A stretch of 64,000 nucleotides of DNA from Fistularia commersonii (Eukaryota; Chordata; Actinopteri; Syngnathiformes; Fistulariidae). The DNA lies in contig JBBMNZ010000013.1 of NCBI GenBank assembly GCA_037954325.1, positions 10,412,501 to 10,476,500 on the forward strand. The letters are read 5' to 3'. Under the pieces are notes generated by a model. That model was not told where the DNA came from. It was given only the letters and a program-made list of their open reading frames with translations, and did not search any database. A program made the position numbers and the translations under genes. Below are positions 1 to 12,928 of this stretch, piece after piece; the stretch's first letter is position 1; every line of letters begins with the position of its first letter.

Positions 1-3000
1 TTGTACAATTGTTCCAAAACGTACCAAATTTGTATGAATCTCATTAGCAGCCTTAAAGGGCAACCTTTCCCCTGCCACTTTTGTAACCATTGTTTTTTAG
101 CTTAGAATTTCACAGGGCCTGTTAATGTTAAAGGGTATGGGCCCATATTTAGATAAAGTCAGTGTTTGCTGAGACATCGCTAATGGTTGAGCAGCAATGG
201 GACTGTCTCAATGGTCTCTGTGGGGGTTGACTGTGTGTGTGTGTTTGTGTTTGTTTTTGAAGGGGGTTTGCAGCAACAAGAAGATAAACTAAGATAGTAA
301 ATCAAGGTTTTGCTCAAAGACAGGAAAGACAATAAATGACTTAAGATAATGAATTGCTCTTGCATTCAGTTGAGAACATCACTTGTGGCAGCATCCGCTT
401 CTCAATTACCTTGTTTCAGGCCATTGCGGAAATAACGTGTATGAAATGATCATTGGTACAAATCTGATACCAACTGTCAAATTTAGAAAACAGACGGCAG
501 CCAATGTTGATATTGTGTGGATGATTTTCATTTCTGTTCTCATCTGATTTTTATTTTTAACTCAAATGAAAAATCTGATTTTACACTGATTCTATAGGCA
601 GATGGTTTCGACAGGCTAAAGATAAGTATCTTTTTCTTTTCTATTTCTTTAGAGTGTGACACCATTAATGTGTCTAAAGCTTAGCTAATGAAATGATATC
701 GTCACTATTCCCTTCTGGCTACCGTTCTTGTCAACCCGAAAAATCCATTAGGCATCAGTATGTGTAAGCTCAAAATTGAATAGACGTGTATTTGTTTAAG
801 TAAGAGTAGAAATCTTTTTGACGAAATAAAGAAGACGCATCTGAGCTTGCTTTCAAAGAACTATAAATACTTTCTGGGGTCTCTTGCATGTAATACCTTT
901 ACACACTGTGTTTGCTTTATTTATTTGGGTTTGACCATCATATTGATGCTGTTCTGTATGTTGGCTTGTACTGTTGAAGGCGATTAAGCACTACTTAATT
1001 CTCTTTCCTTATCCTAATGAAATTATGCATACATTTTATTGAGTTTTCTCCTTAACTCCTCTGTCTTTTCCTCCCTGTCCTCATCAGTGACCCTCTTCTG
1101 TCACTACCGTGCCCCTGCATAGTGCACTATTGTGTGGGCCGTGGGGCCACAGTGCTGTTCTGCGGTCTCAGTGGGGTAAGGGTATGTTTGGTCAACGCTA
1201 AAAAACTGCAGGTCAAAGGGTACCCACTGCATCAGGGAGAGGTCAGTGTGTGTCTCTGTGAGTGTGGTTGGGTTAGACGAATCTAATGCTTGCACCAGTG
1301 GAGACTGTAATAACATTTCGGGAACCCTGCAGATCAACACGCTCTGCTTATACTCTTCTCATGTCTTTGAGGATAGTGAACTATTAATGTATTTGTTTGT
1401 TTTTACTTCATTACTCCCTTGACTGTAACAATCATCTGCAGGTAAATTGTGAATAATTACAGAAAGTGTTTGAAAGGCACTTCATCACGTTTGTACTTGT
1501 TTTTTTCCTCTTGTGTCTTTACATCTCTCTCCGTCTGATCTGTGCTTTCTCTTTGACACCTCCTATCTTACTCCCTGACATGTTAAATCTTCTGTCACTT
1601 TCTTTTAGTTTGGCTTTTCTCTTCCTTGACTATCTCTTCTGTCCCCCAGCCAGACCCATTTCAGCCTCCCAGCCCCCCTCTGCCACACACACACACACAG
1701 TCTGCAGCTGTTATTCCTGATGCCATTACAAATAAGATGTTGAAAGGTGATCGCTGGGACAGGAGACACAGACCCTTGTTTTCCTTTCAAAAGGGGTTTG
1801 TTGGATTGGGGTGAGGAGGGTGGGGTCATGTAGCCCTCCCAACTCACAATTTGAAGTCAATTATGGTGTGTATCTTTTTTTGAGTGTCAGCAGCTGAACA
1901 ATGGATGCATTAATTCACCAAGACTAAAAATGCCACATTTAGACCAATCTTAGATGTGACTGAAATGGCAAGGACAGTCTGCTACATTCACTTTCATTGG
2001 TTGTTTACAGATGACCTTTAACCCCAGGAAGTAGATCCTGATTAGGGGCAGGATGTTAAGACAGACAGTTTAAGGGAAAAAAATCCAAATACTTTTGCTG
2101 TAGTTCCTAGATTTAACACATTGCATTTTTTCTTTATCTCAGTTTCACAATCTTTGTTAGTGAAAATCCAAGATATAATCGATGTAATTGCCATAAAAGT
2201 AACTAATTGAAGGGTTCATCAGAAGGATTAAAAACGTACTCATCGGAATTTGTTGCATCCTATTAAACAAAAACATGGCACTAAGTTGAAAACAAAAAAG
2301 GCTCATGGGGACACTGTTGCGCTCGTCCTTTTCCCCAGTGCCAGCTGTTGATGTGGAATCCATACTACAGAGGGAATGTGAGACGAGTGTGAGAGATGTG
2401 GGGGTGGGTTCAGCAGGACAGGAACTTTGGAAGCAATATGCTCACTTTTTGTCTTCAAACTGCAGACTTAATGCAATGAAAGTATCATAATAGCTAACAA
2501 AAAGTAAAGCCAACTGTTCTTGATCACCTCAATGTAGCCGGAAGCACAAATGGCCTGAAACCCTGTCCCCTGCATGATAGCTGACAGGATTTGGGTAAAA
2601 GTGGAACACCTTAACACAAATACTTTTCCCTCAAATATGTACATCTGAAAGGAGCGAGTCTATCTTTTAATTATTCTTTAACTCTTCACAAATTTTTCTT
2701 TGTGAATGACAATAAAGATTTAATGCTGCCTACGTGGATCGAGGGTCAAACAGCTGACTAATTTGAAATAAAAAATGTAAGCGTGCATGTACACCAGGAG
2801 AGTCTGAACCTTTTTGTTTTTTACTGAAATGCCACAGTTTCCTACCTCCATCATTTTGTAAAAGCTTCTGAAAACTTCGTAGAGAAAAAAAAATCTTTAT
2901 TTTGTCACCTTTTTTTGAATTTATGCTGCATAACAACGGTAACATTTGGTCCCTGCATATTATCCATCTTGGATAAACTACTAGTTGTGAGCTCGGGGAG

Positions 3001-3609
3001 CAGTTCGGTGCCCTGCTCAACAGCACTTTGACAGGTGTGCTAGAGGGAACTTGGGAATCAAATCAGGTACGTGAGGCTGCAAGGTAACAGCTCTTTCTCA
3101 ACTGAGCCAGGCTGCCCCAAGGGGACAAATGAGCTGCAGAAAGTTGGGAATATTACTTTTAGGAAATACATTTGAAACAATTGTTCTTCATCTTTCCCAC
3201 TCTTGGTACAATTTTTTTGAATTTTGAAATCTAGCCTTTAGCGAGATGGTATAGAATCTTTAAAAAAAAAAAATCTTTAAGAAATCTTTTATACTCATGT
3301 TCTATCAATTTTATTATAAAACTTTTCTGTGATAAAACCAAGGGCAACTTTCCTACCTTGCACACAAAGTTTTAGACAACATTAATATTAAATCTTGTAA
3401 TGTCTGTATATGTTCTCATGTTTTCCTGATACTTTTGGTTTTCATGAGGTTCATAATTTATTTTTTAATTTTTCAAAATAAAGATCTAAGATAACTCTTG
3501 GAAGGGCTGAAATCACTTGAGGCACTTGCAGAATTATGTTTTGGAATGGTTGATAAAATATAGCATAGTTGTAACTTTTGATAACCGTGATTTGCTTAGA
3601 ATCATAACA

Positions 3610-3896
3610 TCCATCCATCACGCTGGATGTTGGAGCCTATCCCAGCTGTCATCGGGTGAGCGGCAGGGTGCAACCTGGACTGGTTTCTAGTCAATTGCAG
3701 GGCCACATATAACGGCAGACAACCATTCGGGGCAATTTTTCTAACTTGCTGCTTCGTGTTTTTGGACTGTGAGAACCCAGAGGAAACCCACACAGCAACG
3801 TGCAAACTCCACACAAAAAGTTTCCCTTGTCGGAATCGAGCAAGGGTCCTTCGTGCTGTGAGGCCGAAGCGCTAACCACTGCGCTACCATGCTGCC
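3610..3896 (-). mobile_element. tRNA-derived SINE with L2-like tail, intact target-site duplication
   Basis: The 287-bp insert is flanked by a perfect 13-bp duplication, TAGAATCATAACA (3597-3609 and 3897-3909). On the minus strand it starts GGCAGCATGGTAGCGCAGTG, giving a pol III A box, with a B-box-like GCTCGATTCC at 3842-3832. The 3' end carries CAGCTGGGATAGGCTCCAAC and an ATGG repeat, the tail shared with fish L2-type LINEs. This suggests mobilisation by L2 machinery. The sequence is fairly well preserved. Confidence 0.85.
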
Positions 3897-4137
3897 TAGA
3901 ATCATAACAATCATTTATTTTGCTGTGAACCGCACTGTCATGAACGTGATATTACGGCTCCATTCCTTGATCTTTTCTCCATGGCACATTTGGCCTGTAT
4001 TTCAATATAGTATGCAAAATAAAAAAAAGAATAAATTTAAATAAAAATTTAAATTTGGCTCATTAGAAAGATGTCCTTAAACATGTATAGTCAGTTTTTG
4101 ATATAATGAATGAATGAATATACAATGCTTGCAGTAT

Positions 4138-4394
4138 GTTCATTCATTATCTGCACTGTTCAAAGTCTATCACATATGGAGACTTACCACCACTCACTTT
4201 CTAATTCACACATATAGATAATTTAGGGTCTCCAGTTAAACTACCGCATGTTTTTGGCCTGTGGGAGGAAACTGGAGAATTCAGAGGAAACCCACGTGGG
4301 CTCTGAAAGAACATGTTAGCTCCACACTCCCCTCCTGCAATCAAAACATGGACTTTCCTGCTGTTAGATAGCAGGACTAATCACTGCGCCACCG
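4138..4394 (-). mobile_element. Second SINE copy of the same type, older, with 11-bp duplication
   Basis: Minus-strand element with tRNA-like start (cggtggcgcagtgattag), the middle segment TTTTTGGCCTGTGGGAGGAA read on the plus strand, and a tail near CAGTGCAGATAATGAATGAA. It is flanked by GCTTGCAGTAT at 4127-4137 and 4395-4405. It is more diverged than the copy 240 bp upstream and differs in its middle part, so the two are independent insertions. Confidence 0.75.
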
Positions 4395-5276
4395 GCTTGC
4401 AGTATAATGAGTTATAGTTGTACTTTGAGGACAGATTTAGAAGATACATAATAGTACTGCAATATTTCTATTAGAAATTGACTAATGAGGATTTAAGGTT
4501 TTAAATCCCACCTTCAGTTGAACTGCTTCTATACATTTAGGGCATGCAATGTATGTGCAATTTTTAATGAAAGTATTTTTCAAATTGGTGGACAGTCTTG
4601 AAAGAAAAACTTTGCCAAAAAATTGTGCCTAATTGAAGCAGAAATTGTCTTTTACACACTGGAATTCCTACTCATGAAAAACTTCCAAAGTTCATAACCT
4701 TAAGACTTAGACAGTGTGCTGGCACAGTGTGCTGCAAGTCTCTCAGGGATTCTGGAGCAGCCAAAGTAGACAGTGCATCCTGCGTTGATTATTGTTAATA
4801 CATTACAAAAATCCACAAAGAGTAGCATAACTTGCATTACTAACATTTTTCTCTAAATACCAAGCAAACATGACCAAGATTTGTGAAAACAAAAAAACAC
4901 ATCCCCAGATAATGGTCACACCCACAATGAAAAAACTCAAGACATTAATCCCTTGCCAGTAACTGCACAGCTCTGACGTCTGGCTGAGAGACCTACAGAC
5001 CAGTTAGCTCTTAATTATTTCCCACCGCATGGTCTTTCACACTGGTCAGCTCAGCATATGCATTATCCCGAAGGTAATCCCCCTGTTGTGCTGGCCCCAT
5101 TATCACACCAGGACACACCAGGACACAACAAGCCCATTCTTCGACACATAATTAACAAAGGTACTTACGGGCTGCTTTCTGGGATTTAAATGTCGTTTTG
5201 TCGCAGATTTAGAGTAGGACCCTGCACATGGTGGTGGGAGAAACTGAACAATCACTGAGAGTTAAAAGCAAAAACT

Positions 5277-5311
5277 CTGTCTGCTATGTGGAACAACAAC
5301 ATAGCAGACAG
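5277..5311. other. Perfect 13-bp inverted repeat, 9-nt loop
   Basis: CTGTCTGCTATGT (5277-5289) and its exact reverse complement ACATAGCAGACAG (5299-5311), separated by GGAACAACA. Too short for a microRNA precursor. Origin unknown. Confidence 0.85.
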
Positions 5312-7189
5312 TAAAGCCAAGCAAAGTAAATAATTGACTCAAATCTTTGCATTTTACTCTAGACAACATGTCAATTTCAACCAGTTTTAATTTTGGAGGT
5401 ATAGATCTCCATACATTTCTTTGAGATACCTTCACAAAATCAGGGCCATTTCTGTTAGTCATTTGCAATGTTGGACATAATCATGACTTCTCAGCACTTG
5501 TGGAAGATATTTATATCCGTGAGCAGCATCAGAGTTGTTGTGAGGCACAGGTCTGTTATACTGACTTCACCTGCTCTTTCTAAATTTGATTATGGATTGA
5601 TTTCATTTGCAATAGAGATTTAAATAATCCTGAAGTAAATGCATCATGCACATTTACACAAAGGAATTAGCTACATATTTCCTTAAGACTGCAAGTAGAA
5701 ATTTTGTAAATGTTGTTTGGTCAAATGTTTTGGTCTTTGGAAATATTTAGGTTATGTTGCTTGCTATTTTAAGTATAGAGATTATACGTTTGGGTTCATT
5801 CTAGCTTGGGTATTGACCCACTTCTTGTTCTTACTCAAATGAATTACATGATTATAGCCATGATACTCAAGTTTAGACATGTGATAGCTAAATAAAGTCA
5901 ATGTTTTCTGTAAATTCAGTGCATTCTTTTTGATCATTGTTATTTAATTTAAAATTCTATTTTTGACATGTCTTTAAAATCAGAATGCCACTTTGCAGAT
6001 TGTGTAACTTCCATAAGATTTGCTTTGTTAGAATCTGTCAGTTATGTGTAGCAGTTTTCTATCATCATCACACGCCTGGGTTCAGACTGTTAATCTAATT
6101 TTTCCTGACAAATTCTGTGAAGGACTATCAGTATTTATTAGAGACATATGTGAGCTGCCATCGTTAGGTCTCTGCACAGACTTTTATTGGCGATTAAGTC
6201 TTAAGGAAACTGGTCTAGTGTTGTTTTGGTCAAATGGTTGTGATCATTTTCATGCCGAAAGGTGAACAAATTTCATCGTTTAGGTTCAGTGCACTCTGTA
6301 CCATTCTGCATCTCATCTTTACATGATCAGTCTCCTTGTTCTTGCTGAAAACCTTGCCAAAGCTGACAATGCCACCATATCTTCCTTTTGGGATCGTTTC
6401 AGCAAAGTACCTGGTGTTCGTAGACAGACTTAGGGGTTCTGTGCGTCCAGACATACAAGCCAAGAGTGCTGTTGCAAGAAAGATAGTTTTGTTTCATCAT
6501 GGTTCACTGTAATAATTGTGATACGGACTACTGACATGAGAAGGTCTTGATTGTTTGTAGAGCAGAAGAATACGAACCTTTCTTATTTAATTTTTATGCA
6601 TGGGCCAACTAGGTATCATGTAAAGTGAACAAAATGAAAATTGCAATTTCAATATTTACATTTTTTGGCATTTTATTTCAACTTTAAAATCATTAATGAT
6701 TGTATAAATGCACAGACATTATTCTGTATGTAATCACCCATACAAAATTCAACAAAAGGAAAAAATTAGGAGTTTCTAAAGTCAATATTGATTGAAAATA
6801 CTTATTAAACTATTCAAAGAAAATAGTTTGGCGGGACGAATAAAAAAGAAAAACGGGCCGGATGTAAAATGCCAAGGTCTGCTGTACACTGTCAAATTCC
6901 TTGACCGAGAACTGTAGAGGTGCTGTCAAGGACTGTGTGGAAATACACACGCCCTAAACTGACTCGCAGGCTGCAGATTCAATTTGAGTTGTATTTCTGA
7001 TCAACTCTGTAATGAGTTTCCAATATTCCAAGTTACCTGTTTCCTGTTCCAAAATTATAAAAGTAATTATGCTGATAAAAACACTTAAACATGTGTCAAC
7101 ACGCTTAAAAGTGTTTTCATCACAGGAGTCTAATCATAAAAGTGAGGTTATCAATTGGACTTTTGAGCAAAATTCCACAAGCTTCAGTC

Positions 7190-7375
7190 ATTCATAACCT
7201 ATATTGCTCATCCTGTATGCAGGGTCGCCGGGCATCTTCAGCCATTCCCAACTAGCAGCCAGCTGATCAGATATAGTCTTCAGTTAACCTACTGCATGTT
7301 TTGAAGTGTGGGAGGAAGAGGGAGAACTCAGTGAGAACTTTTGGCTGCATGGGGAGAACAAGCAGACACTGATAG
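7190..7375 (-). mobile_element. Degenerate SINE/L2-tail fragment
   Basis: The plus strand shows the worn pattern ATTGCTCATCCTGTATGCAG-GGTCGC, then CAGTTAACCTACTGCATGTT, GTGTGGGAGGAAGAGGGAGA and CATGGGGAGAACA. This is the order seen in the 3.6- and 4.1-kb elements. No target duplication or tRNA head was found. Confidence 0.55.
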
Positions 7376-10300
7376 AGTACAAAGGTGTGCAAAAAGTGAA
7401 GCGGTCCCTCACAACTACACACACTCACAATCATGCTCACCTCCCGCATTCCACACCAATCCTCAGCCGTGACTAAGTCCATTTGCTCAGATCAGGTCAT
7501 TGTCTCATCTAAGCTCAGCGTGCATGCGTGCGTGTGTACGTGCGTGCGTGCGTGCGCATGCTTGGAATGTCTGAGTCCCCAACAGATGAACCAGAAAACT
7601 CACAAGAGGAGGAGAGTGAATTAAACCATCAGTTTTGTATACTTATAATTTCTGTCATGTGAAATAAAGTCTTAAATTCATGCTACAAAATTAGTAAGTG
7701 TAAAATGTTCACAGGCAGCTGTTTTTGAAGTCTTAATGCAGGTTAAACCTCCCAATCTATAGATTTCATAAACTTTGCTCAAGAAAAATAAATAAATCTG
7801 TTAAAATAGTGCTAAAGATTGTGTTACGGATTTCTAGGAAGCAGTGGGTCACTGCCTCGAAGACTTTCCTGTTTTCTAAGTGACATGAAACTGTCCTTCA
7901 GCAAAATGTCTCTAAATAATAAATATATTTGCAGTATGTTTCACAATTCTATCATTCAATTTCAATGTTTATGTTGGTCTTCAATGACATCTACGACTAC
8001 AAGCATCATCAGCCTTATTTGTTTTGTGATAAGAAAGCAATCACCATCAAGTTATTTTTATATCAATCTCTGCCCATGCAATTCATGTATCACTCCTTTT
8101 CTTTTTATGTCAAGTCATTGTGGAAGGTCCTTACTGCTAATATGCACTCTCTTCTTGTGAACATGACCATAGTGTGTGTGTGTGTGTGTGGGGGGGGGGG
8201 TGTTGGTTATCACTTCTGTTAATGTGTAATGGTGTCTGCCTCCTGAATGCTGATAAAAGTCAGGTCGAGGACATTGCTATAACATACACTCACAAACACA
8301 CAATTCAATGTTCTGTGTTTCAGCATTTATGCCTTCTTGTATGAAGGGCACAATTAGGTAAATGCACACTATCCACACAAGGATGTAAAGATAATAACCT
8401 TTTAACTGAGGCTTCTGCCCTCACCTTGCCTAGCTTTTTGTTCTCAATCCTTGGTTATAAGTGTTATTTTGTAAACTAGTATTGCAAAAACAGAAAAAGT
8501 ACACTGACCCAAGTGTGAATTACACATCCAAGTAAACAACACTTTTCGTCACAGACTTTACAGGTTATCAGTTGCTTTGCTGCTTACAGATTATATTAAT
8601 TAAACCAGTGAAGATGTGGATATGTCAAAAGTTGTATACTTTTTTTGAGTGTAATCTGCTCCTCCAACCATACTCTTGTCCAACATGGGTTTTCAACATT
8701 TTTTTTTACCTTTATTTGATTTCTTTTTAATTAGTTTATTTAATGGAATAAAATATCTTGGATTTTCGTATCAAAACCTGATGCCAGTTCTCAAAAAAAA
8801 TGTGTTCATCACATTTAATTCATCATGAAATGTGTATGCATTTCACAGCAAAAACATAGTTTCATATGAAAAGATTAAGTGGAATTATTAGAAAATTCCT
8901 CCTTCAGCAAAGGGTAAATTCAGTTTGACCATGGACTTTTTGCTGTTTACTGAGTTAGCCATATCTAGCAGACAGTGATTGCACCAAGATCACGCCAACC
9001 AAGTCACTAAGACTGGTCTCACACCATGGAATTCACTTAGTGCCCAGGTGTTTCACTTAATGTGGTGTCAATAACGTCACCCTCACAGACAATGTCATTC
9101 CAAATATGACCAAAGTAAAAGGCTGCTATGCAGATAATATACAGCACATAAGCTGTTTATAGTTTTAACTGAGATGTCTCACATCATACTGTTCTGACTA
9201 GGCTTCAAGTTACATTGTCACACCTTTTTTATTTGGAAGTTGTTGGGAAGGTTGATTCCCATTGGAAGTGTGAAAAGTGACTATTAACATTTCCATGGGT
9301 GTTCCTTTTTTAATACTTTTTGTGTAAAAGAAAATCACTAGACTTGGCAAAGAGTTCCCTGCTTGTTTGGGAGGACAAAAAGGTCAAATGGCATTAAACA
9401 TTTGTTGTTTTGCACGTCATTCAAGATTTTCAGTTTACCAGTCTAAAAGTTTCAGTTTGAAAGTCAGTGCTTCATCGGAGCACTTTTGCAGCATCAATGT
9501 TTTTCAAAATATATTTATTTGTTTTGCTCTAATATGTAAAAGATTGCTGGTTGAAAACTAAACCAAAACACAATGTGTGGTTAAGAAGACATTTGACTTT
9601 AGCTCTCCTGTCCATTCATAAACATAATCCTTCAGTAGATTTCATGAATGTTAAAGCGTATCAGCCACTTTTTCAATGTAATATTCTATGCTGTAAGATA
9701 AAAATGCAACTGATGTAAGCCATATTTTTCCATTTGCCTACATTTCATTTTGAGTCTCTTCGTTCAACTTTTTGGATTTGAAATTACGTTATCTGGCGTT
9801 GCCTGTGCTGCTTTCACTTTGATGATGTGGCCGGTTATTCTAAATGTCTTGCAGATTTTTTGATTAGTTCCATCATTTCGAGAGAGAAAAAGCAGTCTCA
9901 CAGAGAAATCGTTTGTTGGTTCCTCTGTTGCTTTTTGTTGGTCTGTCTTCAGTTGTTTGCCGCAGACTCTTTACACAAAATGCTTTTAAAAGGCTAAATA
10001 TTATTTCCATTTTTGTTGTTCAAATGCCAGTTCAGCTTTAAATGAATTATGTCTTCGTGGCCAGCTTTGGCTTGTTTTTTTTTTGTTTTTTTTGTGAGTA
10101 CTTTCCTTTTTTGATTTATCACAGTGTTGAATTCAATGAAGCTTTAATCAACACCATTCAATATTTCTACTTTATCTTTTATGTTTTATGGTAGAAATGT
10201 TTTTGATGATTCATTCATCTTGCTTAGTCAGATGCTGGAGGAGGGTGAAGAGATTGACTGTGTGTATCAGTTTGAGATGATGTATTTCTACGCAATTTGT

Positions 10301-11288
10301 CCCAATTCTTCACACTTAATTACCTGCCTCCCTATTCTTCCCTTGTTTTCTCTCTGCACTGCCCTCATTCTTTCCATAACCTAAAATTCACTCTGAAGAG
10401 CATTTTGTAGCGAGCTGTGGGGTTTCACTGTTCAGTAATAAAGAGGCAGAGTATTGCTCAGTCAGCGTTTGATTTCGAACACAGGATGATGGCTGAAGTC
10501 CATTAAATTGGTCTCTCCACTTCACTCAACCTTCAATGCTAACTTAGAATATGGCAACACAATTACAACATGACAGACCCAACTGAATAACCTGTACCAC
10601 ATAAAAACTCTTTAAAACAACCACAGTCCTGTGGTCCATTCCCCATATCCCGCAGTCATTGCCTCATTTACATATCTCGCCTCTTGGCCAATCATATCCT
10701 TGAAGCCGCAAGGGACACTACAATAAACTTCTAGTGATGTGGTGTCTTTGAGGCCTTTTTTAAACTCTGAAAGTATTTTCCAGGTTAATACCACCATTAG
10801 GTTTTTGATGGCTTGCAAAAATGTATGTCCTGTCTCCAAAGACTCTTGTTGGAACTTTTTTATGTTCCAGTATCTTCTTTCTTTAATTTATGAGTGCATG
10901 TTGCCTTTATATGTTGATCTCTTTACTCACCATAACATATTTGTCCCACTAGCTGGAGCTGTAGTGTGATGTAGAGTCCAATGACTTTTGCCAATGGCCA
11001 ATAATTGGTATCAATATCATCAGTATCTAGATACCAGCTCGATGATAAAAAAAGGTCACCTTTTGTTGCGATTTAATGAGGCCATATAGAGGTAGCCTTA
11101 AAAACAAATCTTTACAGCTTACTTTCCACTTGTTTTTAACTCTCCAACTTGATTTTGTTTGGGTAAATATTGGCATAATATTTTAACATCTACTATAACT
11201 GAATTTTGGCTCCATATTTCAACTATAAGCTTTTTCCATTCTCTAATTATTGTTTCTATTCCAGGAAAAACAGTATTACTTGATCTTT

Positions 11289-11303
11289 TAAAAAAAAAAA
11301 GGC

Positions 11304-11400
<97 letters not shown>
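11289..11400. repeat. A-run followed by (GT)~45 microsatellite
   Basis: About 12 A, GGCG, then uninterrupted GT from 11305 to 11395, ending in CGTGT. The open frames here are repeat artefacts (Cys-Val or Thr-His). Confidence 0.95.
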
Positions 11401-11401
<1 letters not shown>

Positions 11402-12858
11402 TCCACAAATATGCACAATAGTATCTTTCAATGATAACCGTATATAAAGCGGGTGTCTATTTACTGCACTCACTAAAATTCCTTCTTTTGATGCATGGAT
11501 GACCTTATTCAGATTGGTGGTCAAAGGTCAAGGCCCCAATGATGTTGCAGAAAGTTTTTGATATTTATTCCAGAATTCACCATACCATTACATTACAAAA
11601 TTATACACAAATTTCTCACAAACATGGCACCAAACTCCTCAGATACATTTTTTTTCAGTTGTGCAGTCCATTGATTCTTGAATTGCTCAATATGTGTACT
11701 GTACACTGCAATATGACTTGTCAAAAGTGGCTGACAGGCTGAATTTCTTGAATTAGATAATTCATCATTTGATATGAACTGCACACACATCACTCAAACA
11801 GATTTCAGCTTAAGTAGAAAATTGTGCAAAAACCAACTGTAAGTCATTATTAGATATTTTTCTGCACTGATGCAAAAAAGTAAGTTTGGATTTCGGGGAA
11901 ATTGTGCCTTTATTAGCCTTTGCCAGAGAAAAGGCAGGAAAAAAACTTTAGTTGTTAAGGAGGGTCTTTAAAAAGTATTAATATTTTTGTAGTGAAAGAA
12001 CCATACAGAGCTAATGTGTTGCTCTTGCCAACTATAAATCCAAAAGGAAAAGATTTGTGGTTTACTTTGCACTTTACCCTGCTGCTTTCAGAGAACATTA
12101 ACATGAGATTTAAACACTAATATTTTTGGAAGTAACAGTGTGACTTTGATTTTTTTTTCTCCCCTTTATTTCCCCTCAAGCTTTTTGAGGATGAGCCACA
12201 TCCACAGGCCATGTGCCTTAAATGTTATTAATGACAATAGAGGTAATAGAATACATTTTCTGACAAATCTACCTTCTTGGTCGGTTCTCACCTCGTTTCA
12301 TACTTCGGATTGTGAAACGGCTTTTCTTTCGTCCATTGAGAGGCGCAGCAGCCAGGGGTGTACAGGAGGTGGAACAATATAACAATGTCACCAACTATTA
12401 GCAAAGGTGGAGTGAAGGGACAGAGGTACAGGTGGAGACACTCAATAGAGAAAGAAAGTAAAAATGATACAATATACACATATATAAAAACAGGAGAAAA
12501 AAAACAAGGCTGGAGGTTTTACACCTTCGTGGGTTCTCATGTGGGTGTTGTTCTTTTAGAAGACAGATGATGGGAGTTGGAGAGGGGATCAGGTTGCTGT
12601 ACCAGCCGTTCAGCAGATTCCACTGAGTTTTTCTGGCTGCTGTGTGTTTATGCTCTGTGTGTGCATTTGTGTAAGACTATTGTTGACCATTAAGTTTATT
12701 TGTATAAATGTGGTTAATGCAGCCTTCCAATGATGACAGCATTCCATCCCCTGCCCCAGGCCAAGTGTTACCTGTCAGGATGGAGTAACAAGAAGTAGTT
12801 GACCTATTAATGGGGTGGAAGTGACTTTGTTCTGAAGAGGAAAGTGTTTCTGTGCGTA

Positions 12859-12861
<3 letters not shown>

Positions 12862-12911
<50 letters not shown>

Positions 12912-12928
12912 GTGCGTGCGTGTGTGTT
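12862..12928. repeat. (TG)n microsatellite, interrupted at its 3' end
   Basis: Pure TG for about 44 bp, then GCG-interrupted repeats to 12928. Confidence 0.93.

Noticed and set aside
5277..5311. Considered as a microRNA hairpin
   Set aside because: Stem is only 13 bp and does not extend with mismatches to the ~22-bp duplex needed.
6833..6950. GGCGGGACG...CGGGCCGGATG patch resembling a hAT-type fish repeat
   Set aside because: Only scattered words match; no terminal repeats or duplication.
11119..11524. Cys-Val and Thr-His repeat proteins on both strands
   Set aside because: Translations of a (GT)n microsatellite; the same applies at 12.8, 24.4 and 43.4 kb.
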